NCBI RefSeq assembly: GCF_001279005.1
Contig: NZ_LGCN01000220.1
Location: forward strand, 1 to 64,000
Reading direction: 5' to 3'
Origin: Streptomyces caelestis
GTDB lineage: Bacteria; Actinomycetota; Actinomycetes; Streptomycetales; Streptomycetaceae
DNA length: 64,000 nucleotides
Below the pieces are notes generated by a model. It worked only from the letters and a program-made list of their open reading frames with translations, was not told the DNA's origin and searched no databases. Positions 41,890 through 49,981 of the stretch are shown here, one piece after another. Position numbers and translations under genes: made by a program. Position 1 is the stretch's first letter, and every line of letters starts with the position of its first letter.

Positions 41890-43320
41890 TCAGTGATGTG
41901 CGGTCTCGTCCGGCCGGTCGAGGTCGGAGACGGACGCGCCGCGCCGGATGAGCCAGGTGATCGCCCACAGGGCCACACCGATCAGCAGCAGGACCCCTGC
42001 GATGCGGTACTGATCGGCGGGGCGTCCGGAGGACCAGGGCAGGACCAGGTAGAGACAAGTGAGCGCACCCGCCACGGGCAGCAGCCGGCCCGCTCTGAAG
42101 TGCGGCGTGTCGACCCTGTCCCGGCGCAGCACGAGGACCGAGAGGTTGACGCCCGCGAACACCGTGAGGAGGAGCAGCGACGTCGTTCCGCCCAGCAGGG
42201 CCACGACCGGGCTGTCGGGTTGGAGCGAGACGAAGGTGATGAGGCCGAAAGCGATGGCGGTGGTGAACAGGATCGCCACCTGTGGAGTACGCCGTACGGC
42301 GTGCACCTTGGACAGGGAGGGCGGCAGCACCCCCTGCTTGCTCATGCCGTACAGCAGGCGGCTGGCCATCAGCATGTTGATCAGTGCGGAGTTGGCCACC
42401 GCGAACATGGAGATGAACGGCAACAAGTCGGAGATGGGGAAGTCGGGTGCGGCCGTCTGCACCACGGTGGCCAACGGAGTCTCGCTGGAGGCGAGCCGAC
42501 CCACGGGGACCACAGCCACGGCGCAGACGGACACCAGGACGTAGATCAGCCCGGTGACACCCAGACCGGTGAACATCACGCGCGGAAAGACGCGCGCCGG
42601 GTCCCTCGTCTCTTCCGCCATGTTGACCGAGTCCTCGAAGCCGACCATCGCGAAGAAAGCCAGCGACGTCGCGGTGCTCACCGCCAGGAACACGCCCTTG
42701 TCCGAGGCGGTTTCGAAGGCGACGGCACGGGAGAAGTCCGCGTTTCCGCCCGCGATGAAGTAGCCGCTGATCAGGACGACGAGGAGCAGACCGGAAAGCT
42801 CCACCACGGTCAGCAGCACGTTGACCTTGAGGCTCTCCGTGACACCGAGGAGGTTGACCAGCAGCACCAGGCACATGAAGCCGAGGGCGATCAGCAGGAC
42901 GAGGGTGTTCCCCGCGTCGATTCCGAAGCCCGTCACCAGGTTCGCCGCGAAGGCCCGCGAGGCCGCTGACGCCGAGGTGATACCGGAGCACATCACGGTG
43001 AAGCACACCAGGAAGGTCAGGAAGTGCTTGCCGAACGCCTTGTGCACGTACAGGGCGGCGCCGGCGGCCTGCGGGTACTTGGTCACCAGCTCCAGGTAGG
43101 AGCAGGCGGTGACCAGCGCGACGGCGAACGCGATGACGAACGGCAGCCATGCCGCGCCTCCGACCTCCCCCGCGACCTGTCCGGTCAACGCGTAGATCCC
43201 GGTCCCGAGGACGTCGCCGACGATGAACAGCAACAGCAGGCCCGGGCCCATCACCCGCTTCAGTTCCGGCTGGCCCTCGGCACTCGGTGCGGACGAACCC
43301 GGTAAGTCCGTTCGGGACAT
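41890..43320 (-). CDS. APC-superfamily amino-acid permease
   Basis: The 476-aa protein has about 12 membrane segments. The first carries the APC signature GPGLLLLFIVGDVLGTGIYA, followed by GGAAWLPFVIAF and later FFAMVGFEDSVNMAEETRDP. It should import or exchange amino acids or polyamines at the cell membrane. It converges with the AraC gene, whose stop is 66 bp away. A link to diaminopropionate metabolism is possible from position only. Confidence 0.85.
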   Translation of the reverse strand: MSRTDLPGSSAPSAEGQPELKRVMGPGLLLLFIVGDVLGTGIYALTGQVAGEVGGAAWLPFVIAFAVALVTACSYLELVTKYPQAAGAALYVHKAFGKHFLTFLVCFTVMCSGITSASAASRAFAANLVTGFGIDAGNTLVLLIALGFMCLVLLVNLLGVTESLKVNVLLTVVELSGLLLVVLISGYFIAGGNADFSRAVAFETASDKGVFLAVSTATSLAFFAMVGFEDSVNMAEETRDPARVFPRVMFTGLGVTGLIYVLVSVCAVAVVPVGRLASSETPLATVVQTAAPDFPISDLLPFISMFAVANSALINMLMASRLLYGMSKQGVLPPSLSKVHAVRRTPQVAILFTTAIAFGLITFVSLQPDSPVVALLGGTTSLLLLTVFAGVNLSVLVLRRDRVDTPHFRAGRLLPVAGALTCLYLVLPWSSGRPADQYRIAGVLLLIGVALWAITWLIRRGASVSDLDRPDETAHH

Positions 43321-44040
43321 GGAGCACTCCTTGTCGTGGTGGCGGTCGGGGGACCGTGTCGCTCACGGGCGTTTTCGCTCAACTGGCCTACCCCGATGCA
43401 GGCGGTGTCGACCCGAGCTCGCTCCGCTTCGGCGGAGACCATCGGTGTGGTGGTCGGACCGTCGAGGAGGCCTCGTGGTCGGCGGGAGTACGGTAGCCGA
43501 GATTCCCGTGCGGCCGATTTCCGTTCCAGGTGTCCGGTCTCGAGCCACCGCGTCATCGACCGCCGCGGCGCGATGTGAGGGAGATCACCCTACTGCGGTC
43601 CGGTGGGGCGGAGCCGCCTTTCCCCGGATGTCGGCTCTCCGGGGCGCCTCAGGAAACCCGGGAGCCCGTCGGGACGTCAGTCGCCGACGGTCGGTTCACG
43701 GCGATACGGGCGGCCGGGCGCTCAGGCGCTCGTGTGCCTCCGGCGACCATGACGGGGCATCGGCCACGCTTCCCGTCGCCGATCGACTCGTGCCCCGGAT
43801 CACGGTCGGACCGGACCCCCGTGGTGCGGCCGCTCCGAGGACCGGAGCGCTTGCGCGAGGATCGCGGGGTCTCCCCGCACGGCGCCGCGCGATCAGACGT
43901 CGGACCGCGGATCCTGTATGACCATCACAGCGGACCGCCACAGTGGGGGTGACGAACCTCCGGCATCTGACACCACGGCAGCCGAAGAGCCTCGAGAAGA
44001 CGCCTCCGACCGGCGGGGAGGGCGAACCGCAACGGGAGTG
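43321..44040. other. 720-bp stretch without a supported gene
   Basis: It contains the permease promoter at its left end. Beyond that, open frames on both strands are Arg/Pro/Gly-rich and show no conserved blocks. Confidence 0.4.
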
Positions 44041-44352
44041 TCAGGCGGTCAGGGCCTGCCCGGTGCCGGGACGGCAGGCGATGAAGGCGCCGGCGCCGGT
44101 CACCTGCGGCACGCGCCGGACAGGCCGCTGGGCGCCGGCGACGCGTACCCGCCCTGCTGCCTCCGTTGTCCGCGGATGCGCCGCGACGAAGACGTTGACG
44201 CCGGTGGAGTCCATGAAGGTCACCCCGCTGAGATCAGCGACGATCCGCGTCGACGCAGTCCCTTCCTCGTCCAGCAGGGCCTCGCAGAGCATGTCCTGGG
44301 CGTCGTCATCGATCACGCCGTGCAAAGTCACGAGGCGGATCCCGTCGATCAC
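44041..44352 (-). CDS. STAS-domain anti-sigma-factor antagonist
   Basis: The 103-aa frame reads IRLVTLHGVIDDDAQDMLCE, IVADLSGVTFMDSTGVNVFV and ends RPGTGQALTA, the SpoIIAA/BldG fold with the phosphorylatable Ser/Thr in FMDSTG. The only in-frame start is a GTG at 44352. In-frame codons before it (RLFTEHR) look like lost protein, so the N-terminus may be truncated. Such proteins release sigma factors by binding anti-sigma kinases; no partner is adjacent. Confidence 0.65.
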   Translation of the reverse strand: MIDGIRLVTLHGVIDDDAQDMLCEALLDEEGTASTRIVADLSGVTFMDSTGVNVFVAAHPRTTEAAGRVRVAGAQRPVRRVPQVTGAGAFIACRPGTGQALTA

Positions 44353-44699
44353 GCGGTGCTCGGTGAAGAGACGGTCCGGCCGGTCGGCCCGGTCGGTGGG
44401 GGCACGGTCTCCTCATAGTCGATCCGGGCGCGCCCCCTCGGCGACGGGGTGCGGGTGATTCCGCCCCGCCGGTACGGTCGGATGCGCCGGGGGCGTGCAG
44501 TGACGCACGCCAGGGGTACGGCATGTAGGGCGGTAGCCGGGGTGCCGGCGCGTTTTCGGGTAGAGGTCGAAGGACGAGCCCGGTCCCGGTCCCGCTCACC
44601 GGGGAGGTCGTGTCCCGGTCCGTCCACCCGTCGTCCATGGATCTGTCCAGCCGCACCCTGCGGTACCCGACCGGGTGACTCGTCGTCCGGCGGCGGGAG
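44353..44699. other. 347-bp gap between the STAS gene and the IS5 remnant
   Basis: No gene is visible. An ATG frame reading MRRPCPHRPG just upstream of the STAS gene is out of frame with it and may reflect decay of the true start. Confidence 0.35.
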
Positions 44700-45258
44700 G
44701 CCGGCACCCGGTGGCGGCGGCCGGGCCGCCCTGGCCCACCTGCGGTGCGGCGGCACCTACGTGCGGTCTGCCGCCGGGTTCGGCATCGGCGTCGCAACCG
44801 TCCGTCGCTGCGTGCGCGAGGCCGTTGAAGTGCTCGCGGCTCTCGCACCGAGCCGGGCCGAGGCGACGGCGACGGCACGGACGAAGGCCTTCGTGATCCT
44901 GGGCGGCACTCCCGCAGCCTTCGGCCGGGAGACGCCCCCGGCCGAAGGCTGGGGGAGGTCGCCGCGGACACTTCGCACTGCTCCGAAAAGCACGAGCGGC
45001 ACGGGATGAACGGTCCCGGCCCCACGGACCCGTTCGGGCGGCGGCCAGGAGCCTCCCCCGCGCTGCCAGGCGCCACCCACGACCTGACCGCGCCCCGCGC
45101 ACACGGGATCGTCCGTGCCCTCACGGAGGCGGGGCCCGCGTGCTGGGCCACGGCCGCCCCGCACGGCCGGCGCCCGCCGCGGAGGCCCCGCTGCGGGCAC
45201 CCACCGCATCACCGACATCGTGAAGGCGGTCCTCACCCTTCACCACGCATCGGCATGA
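44700..45258 (+). mobile_element. Decayed IS5-family transposase gene
   Basis: The plus strand reads ALAHLRCGGTYVRSAAGFGI, VREAVEVLAALAPSRAEATA and TKAFVILGGT, then, after a hairpin and frameshift, SPALPGATHDLTAPRAHGIV and RALTEAG, and ends HRITDIVKAVLTLHHASA before TGA. These are the helix-turn-helix, first DDE region (ILDGT, here ILGGT), second block and C-terminus of a Streptomyces IS5-type transposase. Large internal segments are missing. Confidence 0.78.
44915..44951. repeat. 15-bp perfect inverted repeat inside the IS5 remnant
   Basis: CAGCCTTCGGCCGGG (44915-44929) and CCCGGCCGAAGGCTG (44937-44951) flank 7 nt. It sits exactly where the transposase reading frame is lost after ILGGT, so it looks like an inserted palindromic element, similar in style to GC-rich mobile hairpins seen in Streptomyces. 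Confidence 0.6.
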
Positions 45259-45271
45259 GGCCGAGAACGGC

Positions 45272-46342
45272 TCAGTAGCCGTAGATCATCTTGTAGGCGA
45301 CCTCCGGGAGGAACTGTCCGGCCGTGGAGCCGGCTCCGACTCCGCAGTTGCCGTCGGACTCCCCCGGGGTCTTGATCCACAGCAGCATCTCGGCGCCTCC
45401 GCCCGTCCGGGTGGGTGTGCCCGTGCGACGGCCCGCGGGGTTGCACCACTGGCCGTTGGAGCCGTTGCCGTTGCGGCTGGTGTCCACGACGAACGGCTTG
45501 GTGTAGCCGTAGCGGGCAGCGAGCTCGCTGTTGACGGCGTTGCCGAAGGCGGTGTTCTCGGCGGTGGTGAAGTAGTTGGAGACGTTGAGGGAGAAGCCGT
45601 GCGCCTGGCGGAGGCCGGCTTCGTGGAGGCGCCGGGCCATGGTCGCGGGACTGGCCCAGCCCGGGTTGCCGGCGTCCATGTAGACCCAGGTGTTGGGAGC
45701 CTGGCGGCCGAACTGAGCGAGGGCGTTGGTGAGCATGGCCTCGCGTTCGTCGATCTGGCCCTGTGTCATGCAGCCGTAGTCGCCGAGGGAGTCCGGTTCG
45801 AGGACGACGACGGCCGGGCGGGTGCCGATACCGCCGGCGAACTGGGCGATCCAGTTCGCGTAGGCGGACGGCGAAGCGGCTCCGCCCGCGGAGTGCCCGC
45901 CGCAGTAGTCGCGGTTGTAGATGTTGTAGGCGACGAGGAGGGGCAGTTTGTCCGCGTGGTCCGCCGCTCCCACGTAGGCCCCGGTGGCGGTGCCGATGGT
46001 GCCGCTCCAGGAGCCGAACCAGCGGGCCATCGGCGTGTTGGCGATCGAGGCGTTGATGGCGGCGGCCCGGCCGTCCCCGGGGTTGGCGGCCGCCCACCTC
46101 TTCGCGCTGGAGTCGGGGTCCACGTAGAACCCACTCGTCATGGTGGTGGGGTCGGCCGCGTGTGCGGAAGGTGCGGCGGCCCCGGAGTACCGTCCGGACT
46201 GGGCGGCTTGGGCGCCCGGGGTGGAGGCCTGGGCGGCGACGGCGGGTGAGCCGGTCGCGGTTCCCGGGGTGACCAGGACGGTCGCGGCCAGCAGGCCCAC
46301 GACGGAGGCCCGGCGCATGCCGAGCCGTTTCAGCGGGTTCAT
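45272..46342 (-). CDS. Secreted GH6 endoglucanase/cellulase
   Basis: The 356-aa protein starts after GAGGAG with a signal peptide (residues about 1-36) and an Ala/Ser-rich linker. It then has the GH6 domain: NIYNRDYCGGHSAGG with the likely acid Asp, VVLEPDSLGDYGC, VYMDAGNPGWASP and VDTSRNGNG with the likely base Asp. It has no carbohydrate-binding module. It lies 53 nt downstream of a GH43 gene, so the two are likely co-transcribed. No CebR box is visible in the short gap. Confidence 0.9.
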   Translation of the reverse strand: MNPLKRLGMRRASVVGLLAATVLVTPGTATGSPAVAAQASTPGAQAAQSGRYSGAAAPSAHAADPTTMTSGFYVDPDSSAKRWAAANPGDGRAAAINASIANTPMARWFGSWSGTIGTATGAYVGAADHADKLPLLVAYNIYNRDYCGGHSAGGAASPSAYANWIAQFAGGIGTRPAVVVLEPDSLGDYGCMTQGQIDEREAMLTNALAQFGRQAPNTWVYMDAGNPGWASPATMARRLHEAGLRQAHGFSLNVSNYFTTAENTAFGNAVNSELAARYGYTKPFVVDTSRNGNGSNGQWCNPAGRRTGTPTRTGGGAEMLLWIKTPGESDGNCGVGAGSTAGQFLPEVAYKMIYGY

Positions 46343-46395
46343 GAGGCTCCTCGTAGGGGTGGGGGTGACGGGGTGGCGCCGTTCGCCGGACCGGT

Positions 46396-48006
46396 TCAGG
46401 GCGTGGACAGCTCGAACCGTGTGACGCGGACCGCGCCGCCGAGCGCCTGTGTGGCGTGGTTGAACAGGGCGAATCGGTAGCCCATGAAGAACCGCCAGTC
46501 GTTGCCCATGGAGAAGGCGGGTCCGAGGCGGGTGAAGGTGGTGCCGTCGGTGCTGTAGGAGAAGGTGCCGGGGCGTGGCGCGCCGGGGCGGATGTCCGCG
46601 TTGGCGCGCAGCCAGACGCGGCCGCCGGAGAGGGGAGCGCTCGCGACCTCGTAGCCGGTGTGGGTGGTGTTCCAGCTGGTGTCCATGGTCAGCCCGGTGA
46701 CCATCACCACCCGTGTCACGCCGCCGTCGCGTTTGACGCCGATCCAGGCCGAGGAGTCCCGCAGCAGCGCGAGTCCGGTCCGGTCGCCGTCCCGCATGGC
46801 GGAGTGGTCGAGCTGGACCGTGGCGGTGGAGGTGGGGCCCTGGATGCGGTGCGTGAGGGTGTTGCGGGCCCAGTAGAGGTCCTGGGTGACGGTCGCGGTC
46901 CGCAGGGTCAGGCCGTCGCCGACCGACCACTTGGTGGGGTCCGGGTTGTGGTTCCACTCCCATCTCGGCTTGAGGGTCGTGCCGTCGAAGGTGTCGACGC
47001 CGGTCATCGGGGTGACCTGGCGGGGCGGGGCGGGTACGGCCGGGCGGGGGTACGACGCGCCCCACGCGCCGTTCACGAGCTGCACGACGGGCCAGCCGTC
47101 CGCGGTCCAGGTGACCGGCGCCAGGGCGGGCATGCGGCCGCCGGGATACGCGTCGACGAAGGCGAGGTAGTACCAGGCGCCGCTCTGTGTCCGCACCAGT
47201 CCGCCCTGGTGGGGGACGCCGCCGCCGGGGATCGGTCCACGCAGGTCGAGCAGGACCTGCCGCATCGTGTACGGACCGAAGGGGCCACCGGACGACTTCA
47301 GGATGTACTGGCCGTTCGCGGGGCGGGTCAGGAAGATGTAGTACTGCCCGTTGATCTTGTAGAAGCGGGCGCCTTCGAGGGTGCCCACACTCGAAGGAGT
47401 CCTGAAGACCTCCTGCGTACGGACCTGGCTGCGGCCGTCGGGGGAGAGCTGGGCCACGCTGATGGTGGTGTTCCCGTACGCCACGTACAGGGTGTCGTCG
47501 CTGTCGACGAGCAGTCCGGCGTCGTAGTAGGGGGTGCTGATCGTCGTCAGCCTGTTCCAGGGCCCCTCCACCGCGGTGGCGGTGTAGATGTACGTCCGGG
47601 CGAAATCGATCTGGCCGAGCCAGTAGAAGGTCCTGTTGCTCGGCCGGTAGGCCAGTGACGACGCCCAGATGCCTCTGACATAACCTCGGGCGCCGTTCAG
47701 GTCGTACTTGGCGCCGAAGTCGAGCACGGGCACCGAGTGGCCGGCGATCTCCCAGTTCACCAGGTCGTACGACCGCAGGACGGGGGCGCCCGGCGAGTAG
47801 TGCATCGTCGAGGCCGAGGCGTAGTAGGTGTCGCCGACGCGGATGACGTCGATGTCCGCGAAGTCCTGCCAGATCACCGGGTTCGTGTACGCCTCGGCGG
47901 CCGCGAGGGCACGACCGTGGGGAAGCAGGGCGCCGGCGGCCAGGCCGGTGCCGGCGGCCAGCGCACGGCGACGGGAAATCGATTGATGAGTCCATGACAT
48001 TTCCAC
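46396..48006 (-). CDS. Secreted GH43 family arabinofuranosidase/xylosidase
   Basis: The 536-aa protein (GTG at 48006, AGGAGG 10 nt upstream; an ATG two codons later is an alternative) has a twin-arginine signal SRRRALAAGTGLAAGALL. The GH43 propeller begins NPVIWQDFADIDVIRVGDTY with the catalytic Asp, then WASSLAYRPSNRTFYWLGQI and GTLEGARFYKINGQYYIF with a likely catalytic Glu. The C-terminal half (from about residue 330) is the beta-sandwich common in this family. Divergent from the GH27 gene across a promoter with CGAA/TTCG palindromes. Confidence 0.85.
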   Translation of the reverse strand: MEMSWTHQSISRRRALAAGTGLAAGALLPHGRALAAAEAYTNPVIWQDFADIDVIRVGDTYYASASTMHYSPGAPVLRSYDLVNWEIAGHSVPVLDFGAKYDLNGARGYVRGIWASSLAYRPSNRTFYWLGQIDFARTYIYTATAVEGPWNRLTTISTPYYDAGLLVDSDDTLYVAYGNTTISVAQLSPDGRSQVRTQEVFRTPSSVGTLEGARFYKINGQYYIFLTRPANGQYILKSSGGPFGPYTMRQVLLDLRGPIPGGGVPHQGGLVRTQSGAWYYLAFVDAYPGGRMPALAPVTWTADGWPVVQLVNGAWGASYPRPAVPAPPRQVTPMTGVDTFDGTTLKPRWEWNHNPDPTKWSVGDGLTLRTATVTQDLYWARNTLTHRIQGPTSTATVQLDHSAMRDGDRTGLALLRDSSAWIGVKRDGGVTRVVMVTGLTMDTSWNTTHTGYEVASAPLSGGRVWLRANADIRPGAPRPGTFSYSTDGTTFTRLGPAFSMGNDWRFFMGYRFALFNHATQALGGAVRVTRFELSTP

Positions 48007-48061
48007 TGCGGGGTGCCCTCCTCGCGCCTCGCCCCCTGGGGACGGCTTGCTCCGTTTGGTA

Positions 48062-48080
48062 TTTCGAACGCGGATCGAAA
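48062..48080. promoter_or_regulatory. Operator-like inverted repeat TTTCGA-N7-TCGAAA
   Basis: It lies 56 nt upstream of the GH43 start. Its half sites match those of the bxl promoter at 3.8-4.0 kb. A repressor of the BxlR kind is inferred. Confidence 0.5.
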
Positions 48081-48149
48081 GGTCGAGCAGTCTGGATGAT
48101 AGGGGGCCGACGGACGCCGTCAATACTTCTCGCACTATTCGGAGATCGG

Positions 48150-48162
48150 TCGAAACATTCGA
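48150..48162. promoter_or_regulatory. Operator-like inverted repeat TCGAA-N3-TTCGA
   Basis: It is mid-way in the divergent GH43/GH27 promoter. It has the same CGAA-N3-TTCG arrangement within it as the 3956 site. Confidence 0.5.
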
Positions 48163-48272
48163 ACGGCGGACCGTCGATCCTTTGCAGGTGACTGAAGTTG
48201 CCGCACCGCGGACTGTTGACACGACCGGACTCCCCCCTAACATCCCTGACACCACGAATTTCCGAACGAGGC

Positions 48273-48284
48273 TCGAAATTTCGA
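48273..48284. promoter_or_regulatory. Perfect 12-bp palindrome TCGAAATTTCGA upstream of the GH27 gene
   Basis: It ends 22 nt before the GH27 start, where a bound repressor would block transcription or early elongation. It is the best palindrome of the three in this 300-bp divergent region (48007-48306). Confidence 0.6.
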
Positions 48285-48306
48285 ATCCCCTCCGAAGGAG
48301 CCCTTG

Positions 48307-49953
48307 GTGTCCAGACGATCAGGCGGACGACTGCGCCGCCTCCTCACGGCCGTCGCACTGACGGCGGCCATGTCCGTGACGGCCACAGCCGAGTCCACCG
48401 CGTCGGCCGCACCGGGCAGTCCGGCGTCCACCCCACCGCTGGGGTGGAACAGCTGGAACAGCTTCGGGTGCGGGATCACCGAGGCCCAGGTCCGCCAGGC
48501 CGCCGACGCGATGGTGTCCTCGGGCATGCGGGACGCCGGCTACCGGTACGTCGTGGTCGACGACTGCTGGTTCGATCCGCAGCGCGACGCCCGGGGCGAC
48601 CTCCGGGCCGATCCGGCCAAGTTCCCCAGTGGGATGAAGGCGCTCGGGGACTACATCCACGGCAAGGGACTGAAGTTCGGCATCTACCAGGCGCCCGGCG
48701 AGCGCACCTGCGCGCAGGCCGTGGGGAGTTACCCGGGAGCCACGGGCAGCAGGGGCCACGAAGCCCAGGACGCCGCGACCTTCGCCTCGTGGGGCGTCGA
48801 CTACCTCAAGTACGACTGGTGCTCCCCGAGCGGGACCCGTGACGAGCAGGTGGCGCGGTTCACGCTCATGCGCGACGCCCTGCGCGCCACCGGGCGGCCG
48901 ATCGTCTACAGCATCAACCCCAACAGCCTGCACGCCCCCACCGGCGCCGCGTACAACTGGGGCGAGGTCGCCGACCTGTGGCGGACCACCGAGGACCTGC
49001 TCGACATCTGGCAGAACGGCAACACCAACAGCTATCCCATGGGCGTCGGCAACGTCCTCGACGTCACCGCTCCGCTGGCCGCGCAGTCGGGGCCAGGACA
49101 CTGGAACGACCCCGACATGCTGGTCGTCGGCCGCCCCGGTCTGTCGCTGACCGAGTCCCGCTCCCACTTCGCCCTGTGGGCGCTGCTGGGCGCCCCGCTC
49201 ATGGCCGGCAACGACATCCGCACCATGTCCGCCGACGTGAGCGCGATCCTGCGCAGCCCACGTCTGCTGGCGGTCAACCAGGACCCGCTGGGCGCGGGCG
49301 GGCGCAGGGTCCGCGACGACGGCGCCACCGAGGTGTTCGCCAAACCGCTGGCGGACGGTTCGGTCGCGGTGGGCCTGTTCAACCGGGGGGCCGGCACCGC
49401 TACGGTGACCACGACGGCCGCCCAAGCCGGTCTTTCCGGCGGGTCGTTCACCCTCACCGACCTGTGGAGCGGCGGCACGTCGAGCACGTCCGGGCAGATC
49501 TCGGCGAGCGTCCCCGCACACGGCGTCGCCGTGTTCCGGGTGACCGGCGGCAGCCCTCTGCCCGCCACCACGTCCCGTCTGCGGGGCAACGCGTCCGGCC
49601 GCTGCGCGGACGTGGACGACGCCTCCACCGCCGCGGGTGCGACGGTGCTGATCTGGGACTGTCACACGGCCGCCAACCAGCTGTGGACCACATGGGCCGG
49701 TGGCGAGATCCGCGTCTTCGGCGACAAGTGCCTGGACGCCTACGAGCAGGGCACCGCCAACGGCACCCGTGTCATCACCTGGCCCTGCAACGGCCAGAGC
49801 AACCAGAAGTGGACCGTCGGCGCCGACGGGTCGATCCGCAACGTCCACGCCGGACTGTGCCTCGACGCCAACGGCGCCGCGACCGGCAACGGGACCCCGC
49901 TGGTCCTGTGGACCTGCAACGGCCAGGCCGGCCAGAAGTGGTCCCGCGCGTGA
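48307..49953 (+). CDS. Secreted GH27 alpha-galactosidase with C-terminal ricin-B (CBM13) domain
   Basis: The 548-aa protein starts at a GTG 6 nt after AAGGAG and has a signal peptide of about 35 residues. The GH27 barrel shows PPLGWNSWNSFGCG, VVVDDCWF, nucleophile YLKYDWC (Asp about 170) and the likely acid/base Asp of VADLWR (about 223). A beta-sandwich follows, then from about residue 420 a ricin-type trefoil with three QxW repeats (NQLW, NQKW, GQKW). It should remove galactose from galactomannan or galacto-oligosaccharides. A beta-L-arabinopyranosidase activity is known in this family too. Confidence 0.9.
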   Translation: MSRRSGGRLRRLLTAVALTAAMSVTATAESTASAAPGSPASTPPLGWNSWNSFGCGITEAQVRQAADAMVSSGMRDAGYRYVVVDDCWFDPQRDARGDLRADPAKFPSGMKALGDYIHGKGLKFGIYQAPGERTCAQAVGSYPGATGSRGHEAQDAATFASWGVDYLKYDWCSPSGTRDEQVARFTLMRDALRATGRPIVYSINPNSLHAPTGAAYNWGEVADLWRTTEDLLDIWQNGNTNSYPMGVGNVLDVTAPLAAQSGPGHWNDPDMLVVGRPGLSLTESRSHFALWALLGAPLMAGNDIRTMSADVSAILRSPRLLAVNQDPLGAGGRRVRDDGATEVFAKPLADGSVAVGLFNRGAGTATVTTTAAQAGLSGGSFTLTDLWSGGTSSTSGQISASVPAHGVAVFRVTGGSPLPATTSRLRGNASGRCADVDDASTAAGATVLIWDCHTAANQLWTTWAGGEIRVFGDKCLDAYEQGTANGTRVITWPCNGQSNQKWTVGADGSIRNVHAGLCLDANGAATGNGTPLVLWTCNGQAGQKWSRA

Positions 49954-49981
49954 GCAACCACCTTCCAGGAACAGGAGTTTC

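Noticed and set aside
45272..47995. A 907-codon frame covering both GH6 and GH43 genes
   Set aside because: GH6 has its own signal peptide and ribosome-binding site at 46342. The remainder is the wrong-frame reading of GH43.
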